From Acinetobacter lwoffii (GTDB taxonomy: Bacteria; Pseudomonadota; Gammaproteobacteria; Pseudomonadales; Moraxellaceae): 64,000 nt of DNA. Of this stretch, positions 42,767-51,252 are shown piece after piece. The stretch's first letter is position 1; every line of letters begins with the position of its first letter. The notes below the pieces were generated by a model. It saw only the letters and a list, made by a program, of their open reading frames with translations. It did not search any database and was not told where the DNA came from. Made by a program: the position numbers and the translations under genes. The stretch is from the NCBI RefSeq assembly GCF_024129735.1, contig NZ_JAMXXK010000006.1, forward strand, positions 1-64,000. The letters run 5' to 3'.

Positions 42767-43210
42767 TTAAGGCGTGATTCCAGCAGGATGGCGATACCAG
42801 CTTTCAATCAACAAGGTAGCCGCAATACTGTCGGCAGAGAGTTTTTTGCCGCGACCTTGAGCCTGATAATGATCCAGTTCATCGCGTGCTTCACGGGTAG
42901 TCAAACGTTCATCTACCATCCAGGTTTCAATATTGGTCTGATGACGTAAACGGCGGGCAAATTTTCGCGCCCGTGTCGACAGCTCGGATTCACTATCATC
43001 CATATTCAATGGCAAACCGACCAGAAATAAATTCGGTTGATGGCTTTTCACGATTTTGAGCAGCTCATCCCAGTTGGGGATACCATCTTTCATGGGAAAT
43101 AAGGGCAGGGGATTGGCACTTGCAATCAGGGATTGTCCAACCGACATTCCCATTTTTTGTGTACCAAAATCAAACGCCATAATGGTTTGTGGCGCGTTTA
43201 CATCAGGCAT
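42767..43210 (-). CDS. ruvX: RuvX/YqgF pre-16S rRNA nuclease
   Basis: A 147-residue RNase H-fold protein (YqgF). [14 protein letters not shown] at the start carries the first catalytic Asp, VGLPLNMD and [10 protein letters not shown] follow, and [10 protein letters not shown] has the last acidic residue. The family completes 16S rRNA 5' maturation in E. coli and was first proposed as a Holliday-junction resolvase. A TTG two codons upstream (43216) is possible; ATG 43210 is preferred. The start overlaps the yqgE stop, a conserved gene pair. Confidence 0.92.
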   Translation of the reverse strand: MPDVNAPQTIMAFDFGTQKMGMSVGQSLIASANPLPLFPMKDGIPNWDELLKIVKSHQPNLFLVGLPLNMDDSESELSTRARKFARRLRHQTNIETWMVDERLTTREARDELDHYQAQGRGKKLSADSIAATLLIESWYRHPAGITP

Positions 43211-43757
43211 GTCCAATCTCGGAAGATAACCAGTTGCGGTCTACGCCCATTTTTTTATAGGCAGCATCCCAACGGTCGTTATAAGGTAAGTTAAAAATCA
43301 GATCCATATCGGAATCACAAATCAGCCAGTCACCACGGGCAATTTCCTGTTCCAGCTGATGCTTGCCCCAGCTGGCATAACCGAGGGCAATCTGATAGCG
43401 ACCGACACCTTCATTATGCGCAATCGCATCCAGAATATCTTTGGAGGTGGTAATGCAGACATTTTCACCCACGGCAATGGAGGAGTGCCAGGTCGGCTGA
43501 CCGGTATGTAAGACAAAGCCGGCCTCAGGGCGCAAAGGGCCACCTTGCAATACTTCATGCGGATTGACATTATCTGCTTCAATATCCAGATCATTCAGCA
43601 ATTCTTTAATTTGAATGCCGGCAGGTCGATTGATAATGATGCCTTGGGCACCATCTTCATCATGACGCGCGAGATAAATGACCGTCTGTGCAAAAAAATC
43701 ATCATTCGCATGCGGTGGTGCAATCAGACAACGATGTGTCAGAAACTGTTTGGTCAC
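43203..43757 (-). CDS. yqgE: YqgE/AlgH family protein
   Basis: A 184-residue YqgE (UPF0301/AlgH) protein: [17 protein letters not shown] at the start, then the family signature [13 protein letters not shown] near residue 35 and [16 protein letters not shown] near 68, and [16 protein letters not shown] near 124. AlgH affects alginate control in Pseudomonas; the biochemical role of the family is not settled. It overlaps ruvX by 8 bp on the same strand. Confidence 0.92.
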   Translation of the reverse strand: MTKQFLTHRCLIAPPHANDDFFAQTVIYLARHDEDGAQGIIINRPAGIQIKELLNDLDIEADNVNPHEVLQGGPLRPEAGFVLHTGQPTWHSSIAVGENVCITTSKDILDAIAHNEGVGRYQIALGYASWGKHQLEQEIARGDWLICDSDMDLIFNLPYNDRWDAAYKKMGVDRNWLSSEIGHA

Positions 43758-44420
43758 CTGAGCAGTTCTCCCAAAGTCAGTATGCTATGCAGTCTGAAAA
43801 AGTGAAGCATGGCCTACGGGCCTAATTGTAATCACTCAAACAGCGGCTTTCTTCCTGCTAGTTATCCCATAAAATGCTTAGGCTGACAACTTGGATATGG
43901 GGTAAATCAGGCATGAACAGGTTAAGGCCGGTTTTAAAACTCCTTTTAAAAAGACTTTCAGTGATTTTATTTAAATGATGGGAGGTAGTTTTAAGCGTTT
44001 TTTATTTATGCTAAAACAGCCAGATAAACCGAGTAAAAACTTACTTAAATTTTAATAAAAAATATTAAATATATTGTGGTGGAATGATGAATAATAACAA
44101 TAGATCATTCATGGTTAAAAGTAGACTATATATAGTTTCTTGCTTTTAAATAGAATTTATCTGAAAACTAAAGGCAAGTTATTACAATCTCAGCTCATTA
44201 ATTAAGCTCTAACTATATTTCGATACATAGTTTCTAGTGATTAAAAAATGGTCAATATTAGATAGCAAACTATAATATTTGTTTATTTATGTAATAAATT
44301 TGCGATATATTGTACAGAATATTTCAATTGTTATACAAAATATACATATTGAAACCATATTGCTTTGTTCGTAGAATGCAGAAATTTTCATCTTTAATTT
44401 ATTTTTTTAATGGGGTTGTT
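43758..44420. other. AT-rich non-coding gap, 663 bp
   Basis: The longest stretch without a gene in the window, and clearly more AT-rich than its surroundings, especially after 44000. I see no convincing gene; the open frame that runs into the next gene from 44310 has no SD and no signal-peptide logic. Short related motifs recur: a perfect 12-bp palindrome ACTATATATAGT (44125-44136), AACTATA at 44211 and 44268, and TATAGTTTCT / CATAGTTTCT at 44131 and 44226. TATAAT at 44271-44276 could be a -10 box for the next gene, with only a weak -35 (TGGTCA). Confidence 0.5.
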
Positions 44421-45779
44421 ATGCATCATATTTTAAAAGGGACTTTAATTTCTGCGCTATTTTCTGTGTCGGTCACTTCACAGGCAGCAGTATTTAGTAG
44501 TTATAATGAAGAAGGTAGTTTTTTCCGTAGTCATTTGAATAGCGCTTTATCTGAAAACCTCATTACTCAGTTTAAGGACAAAGCTGATTCAAAGGATGGA
44601 GTTTTATATTTACTTGAACAAGCCCGCTTATTACAAGTTAACCATCAATATGAAGAAAGCCGAGATTATTATAAGCAAGCCTTTACGCTGTTAGAAAAAC
44701 AAAAAAATCGGGCCAAAATTAGTGTGTCCCGAATGGGGTTTAAGGCTCTTGCCATGGTCAGCAATGACTCTGTAGTGCCTTATCTGGTACCAGCACATGA
44801 GCAGGTGCTGGCGCATATTTCCCAAGCTAAAAACTATATTTTCTTAAAGGATCTGGAAGCTGCTGCGGTAGAAATGCGCGTGGCTCAGGGCCTCCAGCGT
44901 GAAATCGAATTGTTGCACCAAAAAGAACTAGAAAAGAAAAAAGACAAAGTAGCTAAAAACACGGAAGCAGAGAAGAATCTAAGTGTGCTGGATGAAGCTT
45001 TTGTCGGTCTGGACCCCATAGCCGGCAAGATTAAGAACAGCTATCAGAATGCCTACGCTTTTTATATGGCAGCCAATTTATGGGAAACCTTGGGTGAATA
45101 CAATGATGCCTTGGTTGATTATAAGAAAGCTTATGAGTTACAACCAGATAAGCAAATTTCCGAAGACGTGAAACGTCTGGATCAACTGGTCACACAGCAT
45201 AAGAAGGGTAGTGTTCCGGTGATTGTATTTATCGAACAGGGAATTGTACCGCAAAAGGTGGAAAATAAAATTGATGTCCCTACACCGGGCGGTTTAATCA
45301 ATATTGCTTTTGCGACCTATGAACCAAGTACCTATGTGATACCAACTAGCCTGAAAGTGAAAGTCAATAATAAAGCTTTACAAGACAGTTATGTGATTAG
45401 TGATATTGGTGCTTTGGCCGTCAAGGACCTCAAAGAAAAAATTATGGCGAATGTGAGCAGTCAGGTGCTGCGCGCCACTGCAAAATATGCCGCACAAAAA
45501 GAACTTGGTAACCAGTTTGGTGTGTTTGGTCAACTTGCCGGTAACGTCTTAAATATGGCGACTGAGCGTGCTGACTTGCGTGGCTGGAGTACCTTGCCGA
45601 GTAATGCCCAGATTGCGCGCTTAAATTTAACGCCGGGCAAACATAATTTACAACTTTCTAGCGGGAGTGTATCTAGCTCTCCGGTCACCCTAGATGTGAA
45701 AGCCAATCAAACAGTGTTTGTCTATGCCCATCATGTTAATGACAAAATTACGGCTAGTGTAAGCACCATTCCACATTAA
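44421..45779 (+). CDS. exported TPR-like protein, COG3014 type
   Basis: A 452-residue exported protein with signal peptide cleavage near SQA-AV (residue 23). Helical, TPR-like repeats cover about residues 50-240 (ARLLQVNHQYEESRDYYKQAF; later LGEYNDALVDYKKAYELQP), with a Lys/Glu-rich segment between. The C-terminal half (about 255-450) is beta-rich and ends in LDVKANQTVFVYAHHVND. This layout fits the COG3014 family that often accompanies ycfL- and lpoB-like genes. ATG 44421 is preferred (GGGG 8 bases upstream). It is the first of four same-strand envelope genes, 19 bp before the next. There is no lipobox. Function unknown; a scaffold role for the neighbouring lipoproteins is a guess. Confidence 0.75.
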   Translation: MHHILKGTLISALFSVSVTSQAAVFSSYNEEGSFFRSHLNSALSENLITQFKDKADSKDGVLYLLEQARLLQVNHQYEESRDYYKQAFTLLEKQKNRAKISVSRMGFKALAMVSNDSVVPYLVPAHEQVLAHISQAKNYIFLKDLEAAAVEMRVAQGLQREIELLHQKELEKKKDKVAKNTEAEKNLSVLDEAFVGLDPIAGKIKNSYQNAYAFYMAANLWETLGEYNDALVDYKKAYELQPDKQISEDVKRLDQLVTQHKKGSVPVIVFIEQGIVPQKVENKIDVPTPGGLINIAFATYEPSTYVIPTSLKVKVNNKALQDSYVISDIGALAVKDLKEKIMANVSSQVLRATAKYAAQKELGNQFGVFGQLAGNVLNMATERADLRGWSTLPSNAQIARLNLTPGKHNLQLSSGSVSSSPVTLDVKANQTVFVYAHHVNDKITASVSTIPH

Positions 45780-45798
45780 TCATAAATAAGGGAACAAT

Positions 45799-46200
45799 AT
45801 GAAACGTCAATTTAGCTTTGCTGTACTTGGTTTAGGGGCGCTGTTCATGGTGGGTTGTACCGCACCGAATGCCTTATCTACCCAAACCAATGCCAATAAT
45901 GAAATGAGTATCCGCACCATTACCAATAATCCGGTATTAACTACGGAAGTCTTTGTGGAACGTGTGAATATGAGCTTGGTTGGTGATTTAAAGCGTGCTT
46001 CAATCGCGATCAAAAACCGCCGTTTTAACAATAAAGATTTTAGCTACAAGATTGTTTGGGTGGATGCACAAGGTGTGGAAGTTAATCCTGAAGGTGCCAT
46101 CTGGAAGCCGATCCAGTTAACCGGACGTGAAACCAAAGGTGTGCAGTCCTTGGCGCCAAATCCATCTGCTGTTGATGTTGTTGTGTATTTGAAAAAATAA
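45799..46200 (+). CDS. YcfL-like lipoprotein
   Basis: A 133-residue lipoprotein: the signal segment ends in MVGC with the lipidated Cys near residue 20, then a small beta-rich domain (SYKIVWVDAQGVEVNPEGAIWKPIQLTGRET) of the DUF1425/YcfL type. In E. coli ycfL lies beside lpoB, and here an LpoB-like gene follows after 12 bp. SD AAGGGAA precedes the ATG. Role unknown; likely periplasmic face of the outer membrane. Confidence 0.82.
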   Translation: MKRQFSFAVLGLGALFMVGCTAPNALSTQTNANNEMSIRTITNNPVLTTEVFVERVNMSLVGDLKRASIAIKNRRFNNKDFSYKIVWVDAQGVEVNPEGAIWKPIQLTGRETKGVQSLAPNPSAVDVVVYLKK

Positions 46201-46212
46201 GAGAGACTTGAA

Positions 46213-46812
46213 ATGAACGCAAAATTGATTTTCGCCGCATTGGCAACTACGACACTGCTTAGTGGCTGTGCCTCTACTGGTTCAGTAAGTTATGGTGATG
46301 CCCAAGCAGTCGAAACCTTAACCACAGACTTTGGTTCAACTGACTTGCAAATGATTGCAGCCAAAATGGTGGATGACATGTTGATGTTCCCGCCAGTGGT
46401 GCAAATGACCCAAAACCGCCGTCCGGTCATTGTCCTTGATCGGATTCATAACAAAACCCAGGAACATATCGATACCGAATCGATTACTGACAGTATTCAG
46501 AACAAACTAATCAATTCTGGAAAATTTCGTTTTGTTGATATGAAATCGGTGAATGCGGTGGCACAGCAGCTAGCTTATCAAAAGCAAAGCGGTATGGTGA
46601 ACCAGTCAACAGCAGTACGTGCCGGTGGTCATATTGGTGCCGAATTTATGCTAAATGGCAACTTGTCGAGTATTGTGAAGAATGCCGGTGGCAAGAGTGA
46701 TGTGTATTACAAGTTCACTTTTAAATTGCAAAACCTGCAAACTGGTATCGTAGAGTGGACTGGCGAGAAAGAAATCCGTAAGGCAGGCAAACGCTCGACT
46801 TTTGGTCTGTAA
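46213..46812 (+). CDS. LpoB-like lipoprotein (penicillin-binding protein activator type)
   Basis: A 199-residue lipoprotein with lipobox LLSGC (Cys near residue 19) and a C-terminal domain of the LpoB / CsgG-like fold (RPVIVLDRIHNKTQEHIDTESITDSIQNKLINSGKFRFVD). LpoB in E. coli is an outer-membrane lipoprotein that reaches through the wall to activate PBP1B. Here the linker between Cys and domain is only about 40 residues, so the reach would be shorter. The YcfL-like gene before it supports the call; activation of a specific PBP is inferred only. Confidence 0.82.
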   Translation: MNAKLIFAALATTTLLSGCASTGSVSYGDAQAVETLTTDFGSTDLQMIAAKMVDDMLMFPPVVQMTQNRRPVIVLDRIHNKTQEHIDTESITDSIQNKLINSGKFRFVDMKSVNAVAQQLAYQKQSGMVNQSTAVRAGGHIGAEFMLNGNLSSIVKNAGGKSDVYYKFTFKLQNLQTGIVEWTGEKEIRKAGKRSTFGL

Positions 46813-46864
46813 TTTCAATGAAGGTCACTGTGCTTTTGGCACAGTGACTGTAGAAGAATATAAT

Positions 46865-47851
46865 ATGAAAAAAATATTACTTGCAGGCCTGTTGTCTGGA
46901 TTGTTGAGCGCTCCGGCCTTTGCAGCCATTAAAGAAGTGGTTAAAGAAGCCAGTGGAAGTGGTCCAACTCAATACCAGGCGATTTCTGAAGCCTTATTAA
47001 TTGCTGTGCAATCGGTAAATGGTGCTTCAGTTTCTTCCCAAATGAATTATGAAGAGACTGTTTCTGTATCGGTGAATAATCAGGGCTGGAGTTATAACGG
47101 TAAAGTTTCACCAGTTTTTAGTGTGGCAAATCAAGGTTCAGGTTCAGTGACCAAGTTTCAGGTGCTGAGTGTGACGGGTGCAAAAAATAATTACCGTGCC
47201 AAAGTTCGCGCACATGTGGTGAAGTTTGAATCGACTGTACAAGACCAGCATTTGCGCAGGATTGCAGTATTGCCATTCCAGATGGCCGAGAAAAATAACC
47301 GACTGGCCAATGACACATCTGCCTATGAGTTTAGTCAGGAATTATCCGATACTTTAGGAAATTATCTGGCTCAAAGCGGACAGTTGAGTGTGGTAGATCG
47401 TCATTATCTGGATGAAATGCAGTCTGAAAATGCATTCCTGTATTGGGATGGTGCACCGCATGAGCTGGCGCGTATCGGTCAGAAAGTTGGAGCAGACTAT
47501 TTACTGGTGGGACGAATTAATGATCTGTCTAGTGCCAGCCATCAGCAAATGTATGGTTTGAATGCCGGCGCTGAACAAGTGCGTTTAAGCTGGCGTGTCA
47601 TTGAAGCCAATACCAGTAAAGTGGTAGCAGCGGGCACTTTCAATCGAACTCTGTCTAATTTAATGACACAGAATATTCTGACCAATAGTTTAAATGACAG
47701 TACGGCGGATAAAATTGCTCAGGGCTTAAACCCGGAAATTTTACAGGGCTTAAAATTACAGCCTGTACAGTCGCAGACTGGTCAATCTTATGATTCATCA
47801 CCGGGCTATGAAATGACGCCAGGTTCAAGCGATCAACCTGTAAAATGGTAA
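46865..47851 (+). CDS. CsgG-like exported protein
   Basis: A 328-residue exported protein with a type I signal peptide (cleavage AFA-AI, near residue 19). An N-terminal region of about 100 residues has the look of a secretin- or LPP20-type fold. The CsgG/TolB-N-like domain (about residues 115-270: RIAVLPFQ, VVDRHYLDEMQSE, GADYLLVGRINDL) follows. The tail is Ser/Gln/Pro-rich. True CsgG is a lipoprotein pore for curli; this one has no lipobox and no curli genes nearby, so a pore is not supported. The open frame starts at 46802, but ATG 46865 begins the signal peptide. It ends the four-gene set. Confidence 0.75.
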   Translation: MKKILLAGLLSGLLSAPAFAAIKEVVKEASGSGPTQYQAISEALLIAVQSVNGASVSSQMNYEETVSVSVNNQGWSYNGKVSPVFSVANQGSGSVTKFQVLSVTGAKNNYRAKVRAHVVKFESTVQDQHLRRIAVLPFQMAEKNNRLANDTSAYEFSQELSDTLGNYLAQSGQLSVVDRHYLDEMQSENAFLYWDGAPHELARIGQKVGADYLLVGRINDLSSASHQQMYGLNAGAEQVRLSWRVIEANTSKVVAAGTFNRTLSNLMTQNILTNSLNDSTADKIAQGLNPEILQGLKLQPVQSQTGQSYDSSPGYEMTPGSSDQPVKW

Positions 47852-47880
47852 GTTAATATTAGTTCGAATGATTTTTAACA

Positions 47881-47920
47881 CATAAAGAATCTCTGACCTA
47901 AATGCAGGGATTTTTTATGT
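47881..47920. terminator. bidirectional terminator between the csgG-like gene and recN
   Basis: CATAAAGAATCTCTG and CAGGGATTTTTTATG form an imperfect stem with an A-rich left and T-rich right side, between convergent genes. Confidence 0.75.
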
Positions 47921-47937
47921 GTCGCTTTACAAGTAGC

Positions 47938-49599
47938 TCAAGCCTGCTGAAATTTCAGCTGACGTAACTGGCGGGCATGTTGCAAGGTGGTTTCACTAAT
48001 CTCTACACCGCCTGTCATTCTTGCAAGCTCCTGAATAATTTCATTTTCCTCAAGGTCAATGATTGTGCTGCTGGCAGGATCAGTCTGCTGTTTTTTTACC
48101 AGTAGATGCTGATCAGATTGTGCTGCCACTTGTGCCTGATGGGTAATACACAGAATCTGTACATGCTGGGCCAGATCGGCCAGTAAACGCCCGACAATCT
48201 CTGCGGTACCACCACTAATCCCGACATCAATTTCATCAAAGACCAGCACTTCAGCTTCGGTTTTTTCCGCATTCATGACTTGCATCACTAGCGCAATACG
48301 CGAGAGTTCACCGCCTGATGCAACCCGGGCCAAAGGCTGTGCCGGAATGCCTTTATTGGCAGTAAACAGCAATTGAATAAAGCTGAGACCTTCACTAGAG
48401 GGATGCTCCAAAGGCTCAAACTTGAACTCAAAATGTGCTTCAGGCAATGCCAGTTGTTTGACCTGCTCAGTGAGCTGCTTGGCCAACGGTGCTGCGGCTT
48501 CACGGCGAATCTGATCCAGATGTTGGGCTTTATCCAGAAACTCCTGATAAGAAACCGCGACCTGTTCAGCCAGTGTTTCCGGATCTTCCAGTTGATGCAG
48601 CTGTTCTAATTCGGTTTGCCAGGCTTCATATTCTTCTTTGAGTAATTCTGGCTGGGTACGATATTTACGTGCCAGACGATGGAAGATTTCTAAAGTCGAA
48701 TTTAGTACTTCCATGCGTTCCGGATCAAAACTCTGCCGATCCATAAACTGGCGTAAATTCGCTGCTGCATCTTCAAGTTCGCTTTGGGCATTCAGCAGGG
48801 AGGTGTAAATTCCGGAAAGCTGTTCGCTACGACCGGCATGTGATTCCATGCGACGTAGAATGGAAGCCAGTTCTTGGGAAATATTCTGTTCGCCTTCATC
48901 CAGACTATTCAGGCTATAGACACAGTCCTGCATGATCGCTTCATGATGCGAGAGCCGATCAAATTCCTGTTCAATTTCAGGATAATCCGTCTGAACAATT
49001 TCTTCCAGTTCTTCGAGTTGCAGCTCAAGGGTTTCCAGACGCTGCTTGCGTGTCGCTTGTGCATCCAAAGCTGCCTGATGCTGGCGGATATTTTTTTGCC
49101 AAGTGCTATACGCATCACGTACGGCTTGCGCCGGCACATAAAAATGATAATAACGATCCAGCCAGTGCTTCGGATAAGGCGGTTCTAATAATTGTTGCTG
49201 ACTATGCTGGCTATAGAGTTGTACCAGTAAACGCCCAATTTCTTTTAGTTCAGACAGGCTACTCGGACGTCCATTGATCCAGGCCTTGCTACGGCCGGTG
49301 GCAAAAATCACCCGGCGTAAATGAATTTCACCTGACTCATCATCCAGTTCATGTTCTTTTAACCATGCGGCTTCAGGACTGTGTTCCTGATAGCTGAAAC
49401 TGGCGGTGACATCCGCCTTTTCCGTACCATAACGCACATAATTGGTATCGGTTCGCTCACCCAGACAGGCAGACAATGCATCCAGTAACAGGGATTTACC
49501 TGCACCGGTTTCACCGGTTAAAACGTTAAAACCTTTATCAATATCAATAGCAAGATGCTCGGCTAAAGCAAAATTGATCAGAGTTAAATGTGTCAGCAT
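47938..49599 (-). CDS. recN: DNA repair protein RecN
   Basis: A 553-residue SMC-like ATPase. The N-terminal Walker A GETGAGKS is near residue 31. Long coiled-coil arms cover about 160-370. The C-terminal half has the signature ARVASGGELSRI and Walker B VLVFDEIDVGISG. RecN gathers broken DNA ends early in double-strand break repair. It stands alone with 440 bp of upstream non-coding DNA. I see no LexA-type box; Acinetobacter lacks a canonical LexA, so control would differ from E. coli. Confidence 0.95.
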   Translation of the reverse strand: MLTHLTLINFALAEHLAIDIDKGFNVLTGETGAGKSLLLDALSACLGERTDTNYVRYGTEKADVTASFSYQEHSPEAAWLKEHELDDESGEIHLRRVIFATGRSKAWINGRPSSLSELKEIGRLLVQLYSQHSQQQLLEPPYPKHWLDRYYHFYVPAQAVRDAYSTWQKNIRQHQAALDAQATRKQRLETLELQLEELEEIVQTDYPEIEQEFDRLSHHEAIMQDCVYSLNSLDEGEQNISQELASILRRMESHAGRSEQLSGIYTSLLNAQSELEDAAANLRQFMDRQSFDPERMEVLNSTLEIFHRLARKYRTQPELLKEEYEAWQTELEQLHQLEDPETLAEQVAVSYQEFLDKAQHLDQIRREAAAPLAKQLTEQVKQLALPEAHFEFKFEPLEHPSSEGLSFIQLLFTANKGIPAQPLARVASGGELSRIALVMQVMNAEKTEAEVLVFDEIDVGISGGTAEIVGRLLADLAQHVQILCITHQAQVAAQSDQHLLVKKQQTDPASSTIIDLEENEIIQELARMTGGVEISETTLQHARQLRQLKFQQA

Positions 49600-50041
49600 A
49601 AACGCATCCGGGCTGCGAAAAGTTTGATTGAAATAGCCTGATGTTGGATTTGGGTCACAACATGGCTGTGATTATTATAAATCAGGACGAATCAATTTCA
49701 TTCTATCTTAAATTTTAACGATTCATATATGCTTATTTCACTGTATTTTCGCAAGAAGCTGACTCAGAAGTATGTTAATTCACTGCTGATTTTCATATTT
49801 TTGACATCCCCAATCTTTAAATTAAAGACTCAATTGAGCCTGTTTTTAAAAGAGCGCGTGCAGATCGAAACTTAAGTTTATCTATCAGCAAAATACAGGC
49901 CAAAACATGCTGTAAATAGAAGGGGTTCAGGTGATACAGAATATTTGATCGACGCCGACAAACTTCGATTGATTAGTTGAGGGTGCACATTTAAACTACA
50001 GCAATCAAAATATTACAAAATGCTTTATCTGGAGAAATCGC
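49600..50041. other. divergent intergenic region recN / ppnP, 442 bp
   Basis: No gene is visible. A consensus -35 TTGACA (49801-49806) is followed by a perfect dyad TCTTTAA-A-TTAAAGA (49814-49828), where a promoter spacer or -10 would lie; no good -10 follows. A second dyad, TCACA-N7-TGTGA (49655-49671), lies nearer recN. The ppnP SD (GGAG) is at about 50031. Confidence 0.5.
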
Positions 50042-50365
50042 ATGTCAGCTCAGTTTGATCATGTATCGGTACTTAAAAAATCTAATGTATATTTCGGCGG
50101 GTTGTGTATTAGTCACATTGTACAATTTGAAGACGGGACCAAGAAAACGTTGGGTGTCATTCTGCCATCAGAAAATGCTTTGACCTTTGAAACACATGTT
50201 CCTGAGCGTATGGAAATTGTTTCAGGTGAATGCCGTGTTCAGATTGGTGATAGCGAAGAAAGTGAGCTGTTCCGTGCCGGTCAGTCTTTCTATGTGCCGG
50301 GCAATAGCCGTTTTAAAATTGAAACCGATGATGTGCTGGATTATGTCTGCCATTTTGAAGGTTAA
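50042..50365 (+). CDS. ppnP: pyrimidine/purine nucleoside phosphorylase PpnP
   Basis: A 107-residue single-domain cupin of the UPF0345/YaiE family. Conserved parts are NVYFGGLCISHIVQFEDG, KKTLGVILPSE, PERMEIVSGECRV and FYVPGNSRFKI. The enzyme phosphorolyses a broad range of nucleosides. SD GGAG with 7-base spacer supports the start. A terminator follows about 70 bp downstream. Confidence 0.92.
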   Translation: MSAQFDHVSVLKKSNVYFGGLCISHIVQFEDGTKKTLGVILPSENALTFETHVPERMEIVSGECRVQIGDSEESELFRAGQSFYVPGNSRFKIETDDVLDYVCHFEG

Positions 50366-50436
50366 GTCCAGATTCAAGATCAGTGCAAACCGGGCAAGAA
50401 ATTTCAGTGCGAATCGGTTAAACTAATCAGCTATAG

Positions 50437-50469
50437 AAATCCTGTGAAGTCAGCTTTACGGGATTTTTC
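50437..50469 (+). terminator. terminator between ppnP and rlmB
   Basis: AAATCCTGTGAA pairs imperfectly with TTACGGGATTT and is followed by T residues; 30 bp before the rlmB start. Confidence 0.7.
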
Positions 50470-50499
50470 TTTTGTATATAACTAATCTAGAGGTCGTTC

Positions 50500-51249
50500 A
50501 TGGCAAAACCTGAATATTTTTATGGCGTACATTCAGTGGAGTCATTGTTAGAGCTTGAGCCTGAACGTGTCTTGACATTATTCACTCTCAAAGGACGCGA
50601 TGATCAGCGTTTAAAGCGTGTACTGGAACTGGCTGAACCGTTTGGGATCAGTGTGCAGCAAGCCAGCCGTGACAAACTGGAGAAACTGGCCGGGCAACCG
50701 TTTCACCAAGGCGTGGTCGCTGCGGTACGTGCTCATCCAACCCTGAATGAAAAAGATCTTGAATCATTGTTGAGTGCGAATCCTCAAGCATTGTTATTGG
50801 CTCTGGATCATATTACTGATCCGCATAATCTCGGTGCCTGTATCCGTACAGCCGCTGCAATGGGCGTTGAGGCAGTGATTGCGCCACGTGATCGTTCTGC
50901 AACTTTAACCCCGACAGCACGTAAAGTGGCTGCTGGTGGTGCGGACAAAGTCAAATTTATTCAGGTGACTAATCTGGCGCGTACTTTGGGTCAAATCAAA
51001 GAAGACTTTAATGTGCGAGTCGTCGGTACCATGCTGGATGAAAAAGCGCTGCCGATTCAGGAGTTTGATTTCACCGGTACTGGTGTCTGTGTGGTGATGG
51101 GTGCGGAAGATACTGGTCTGCGTCCAATTACGCAAAGCCAATGTGATCAGACCGTGTATATCCCGATGGCAGGTAATCTGCAAAGTCTGAATGTCAGTGT
51201 GGCTACAGGTATGGCACTGTATGAAGCCTGCCGTCAGCGTAACCTTTAA
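50500..51249 (+). CDS. rlmB: 23S rRNA (guanosine-2251-2'-O)-methyltransferase RlmB
   Basis: A 249-residue SpoU/TrmH-type SPOUT methyltransferase. An N-terminal substrate-binding domain (about residues 1-80) precedes the knot domain with motif 1 DPHNLGACIRTAAAMG near 107, motif 2 VMGAEDTGLR near 199 and motif 3 IPMAGNLQSLNVSVATGMALYE near 218. It methylates the ribose of G2251 in the peptidyl-transferase loop. The EamA gene begins 3 bp after its stop. Confidence 0.94.
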   Translation: MAKPEYFYGVHSVESLLELEPERVLTLFTLKGRDDQRLKRVLELAEPFGISVQQASRDKLEKLAGQPFHQGVVAAVRAHPTLNEKDLESLLSANPQALLLALDHITDPHNLGACIRTAAAMGVEAVIAPRDRSATLTPTARKVAAGGADKVKFIQVTNLARTLGQIKEDFNVRVVGTMLDEKALPIQEFDFTGTGVCVVMGAEDTGLRPITQSQCDQTVYIPMAGNLQSLNVSVATGMALYEACRQRNL

Positions 51250-51252
51250 TTG

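Noticed and set aside
44310-44420. N-terminal extension of the COG3014-type protein from the ATG-like start at 44310
   Set aside because: It would put 37 basic/hydrophobic residues before a complete signal peptide, in AT-rich DNA with no SD; ATG 44421 has one.
46865-47851. Curli (csg) secretion locus
   Set aside because: Only a CsgG-like fold is suggested; no CsgA/B/E/F genes, and the lipobox of true CsgG is missing.
49655-49671. TCACA-N7-TGTGA dyad upstream of recN, considered as a Crp/Vfr site
   Set aside because: Half-sites are in the wrong order (Crp needs TGTGA-N6-TCACA) and the spacing is 7.
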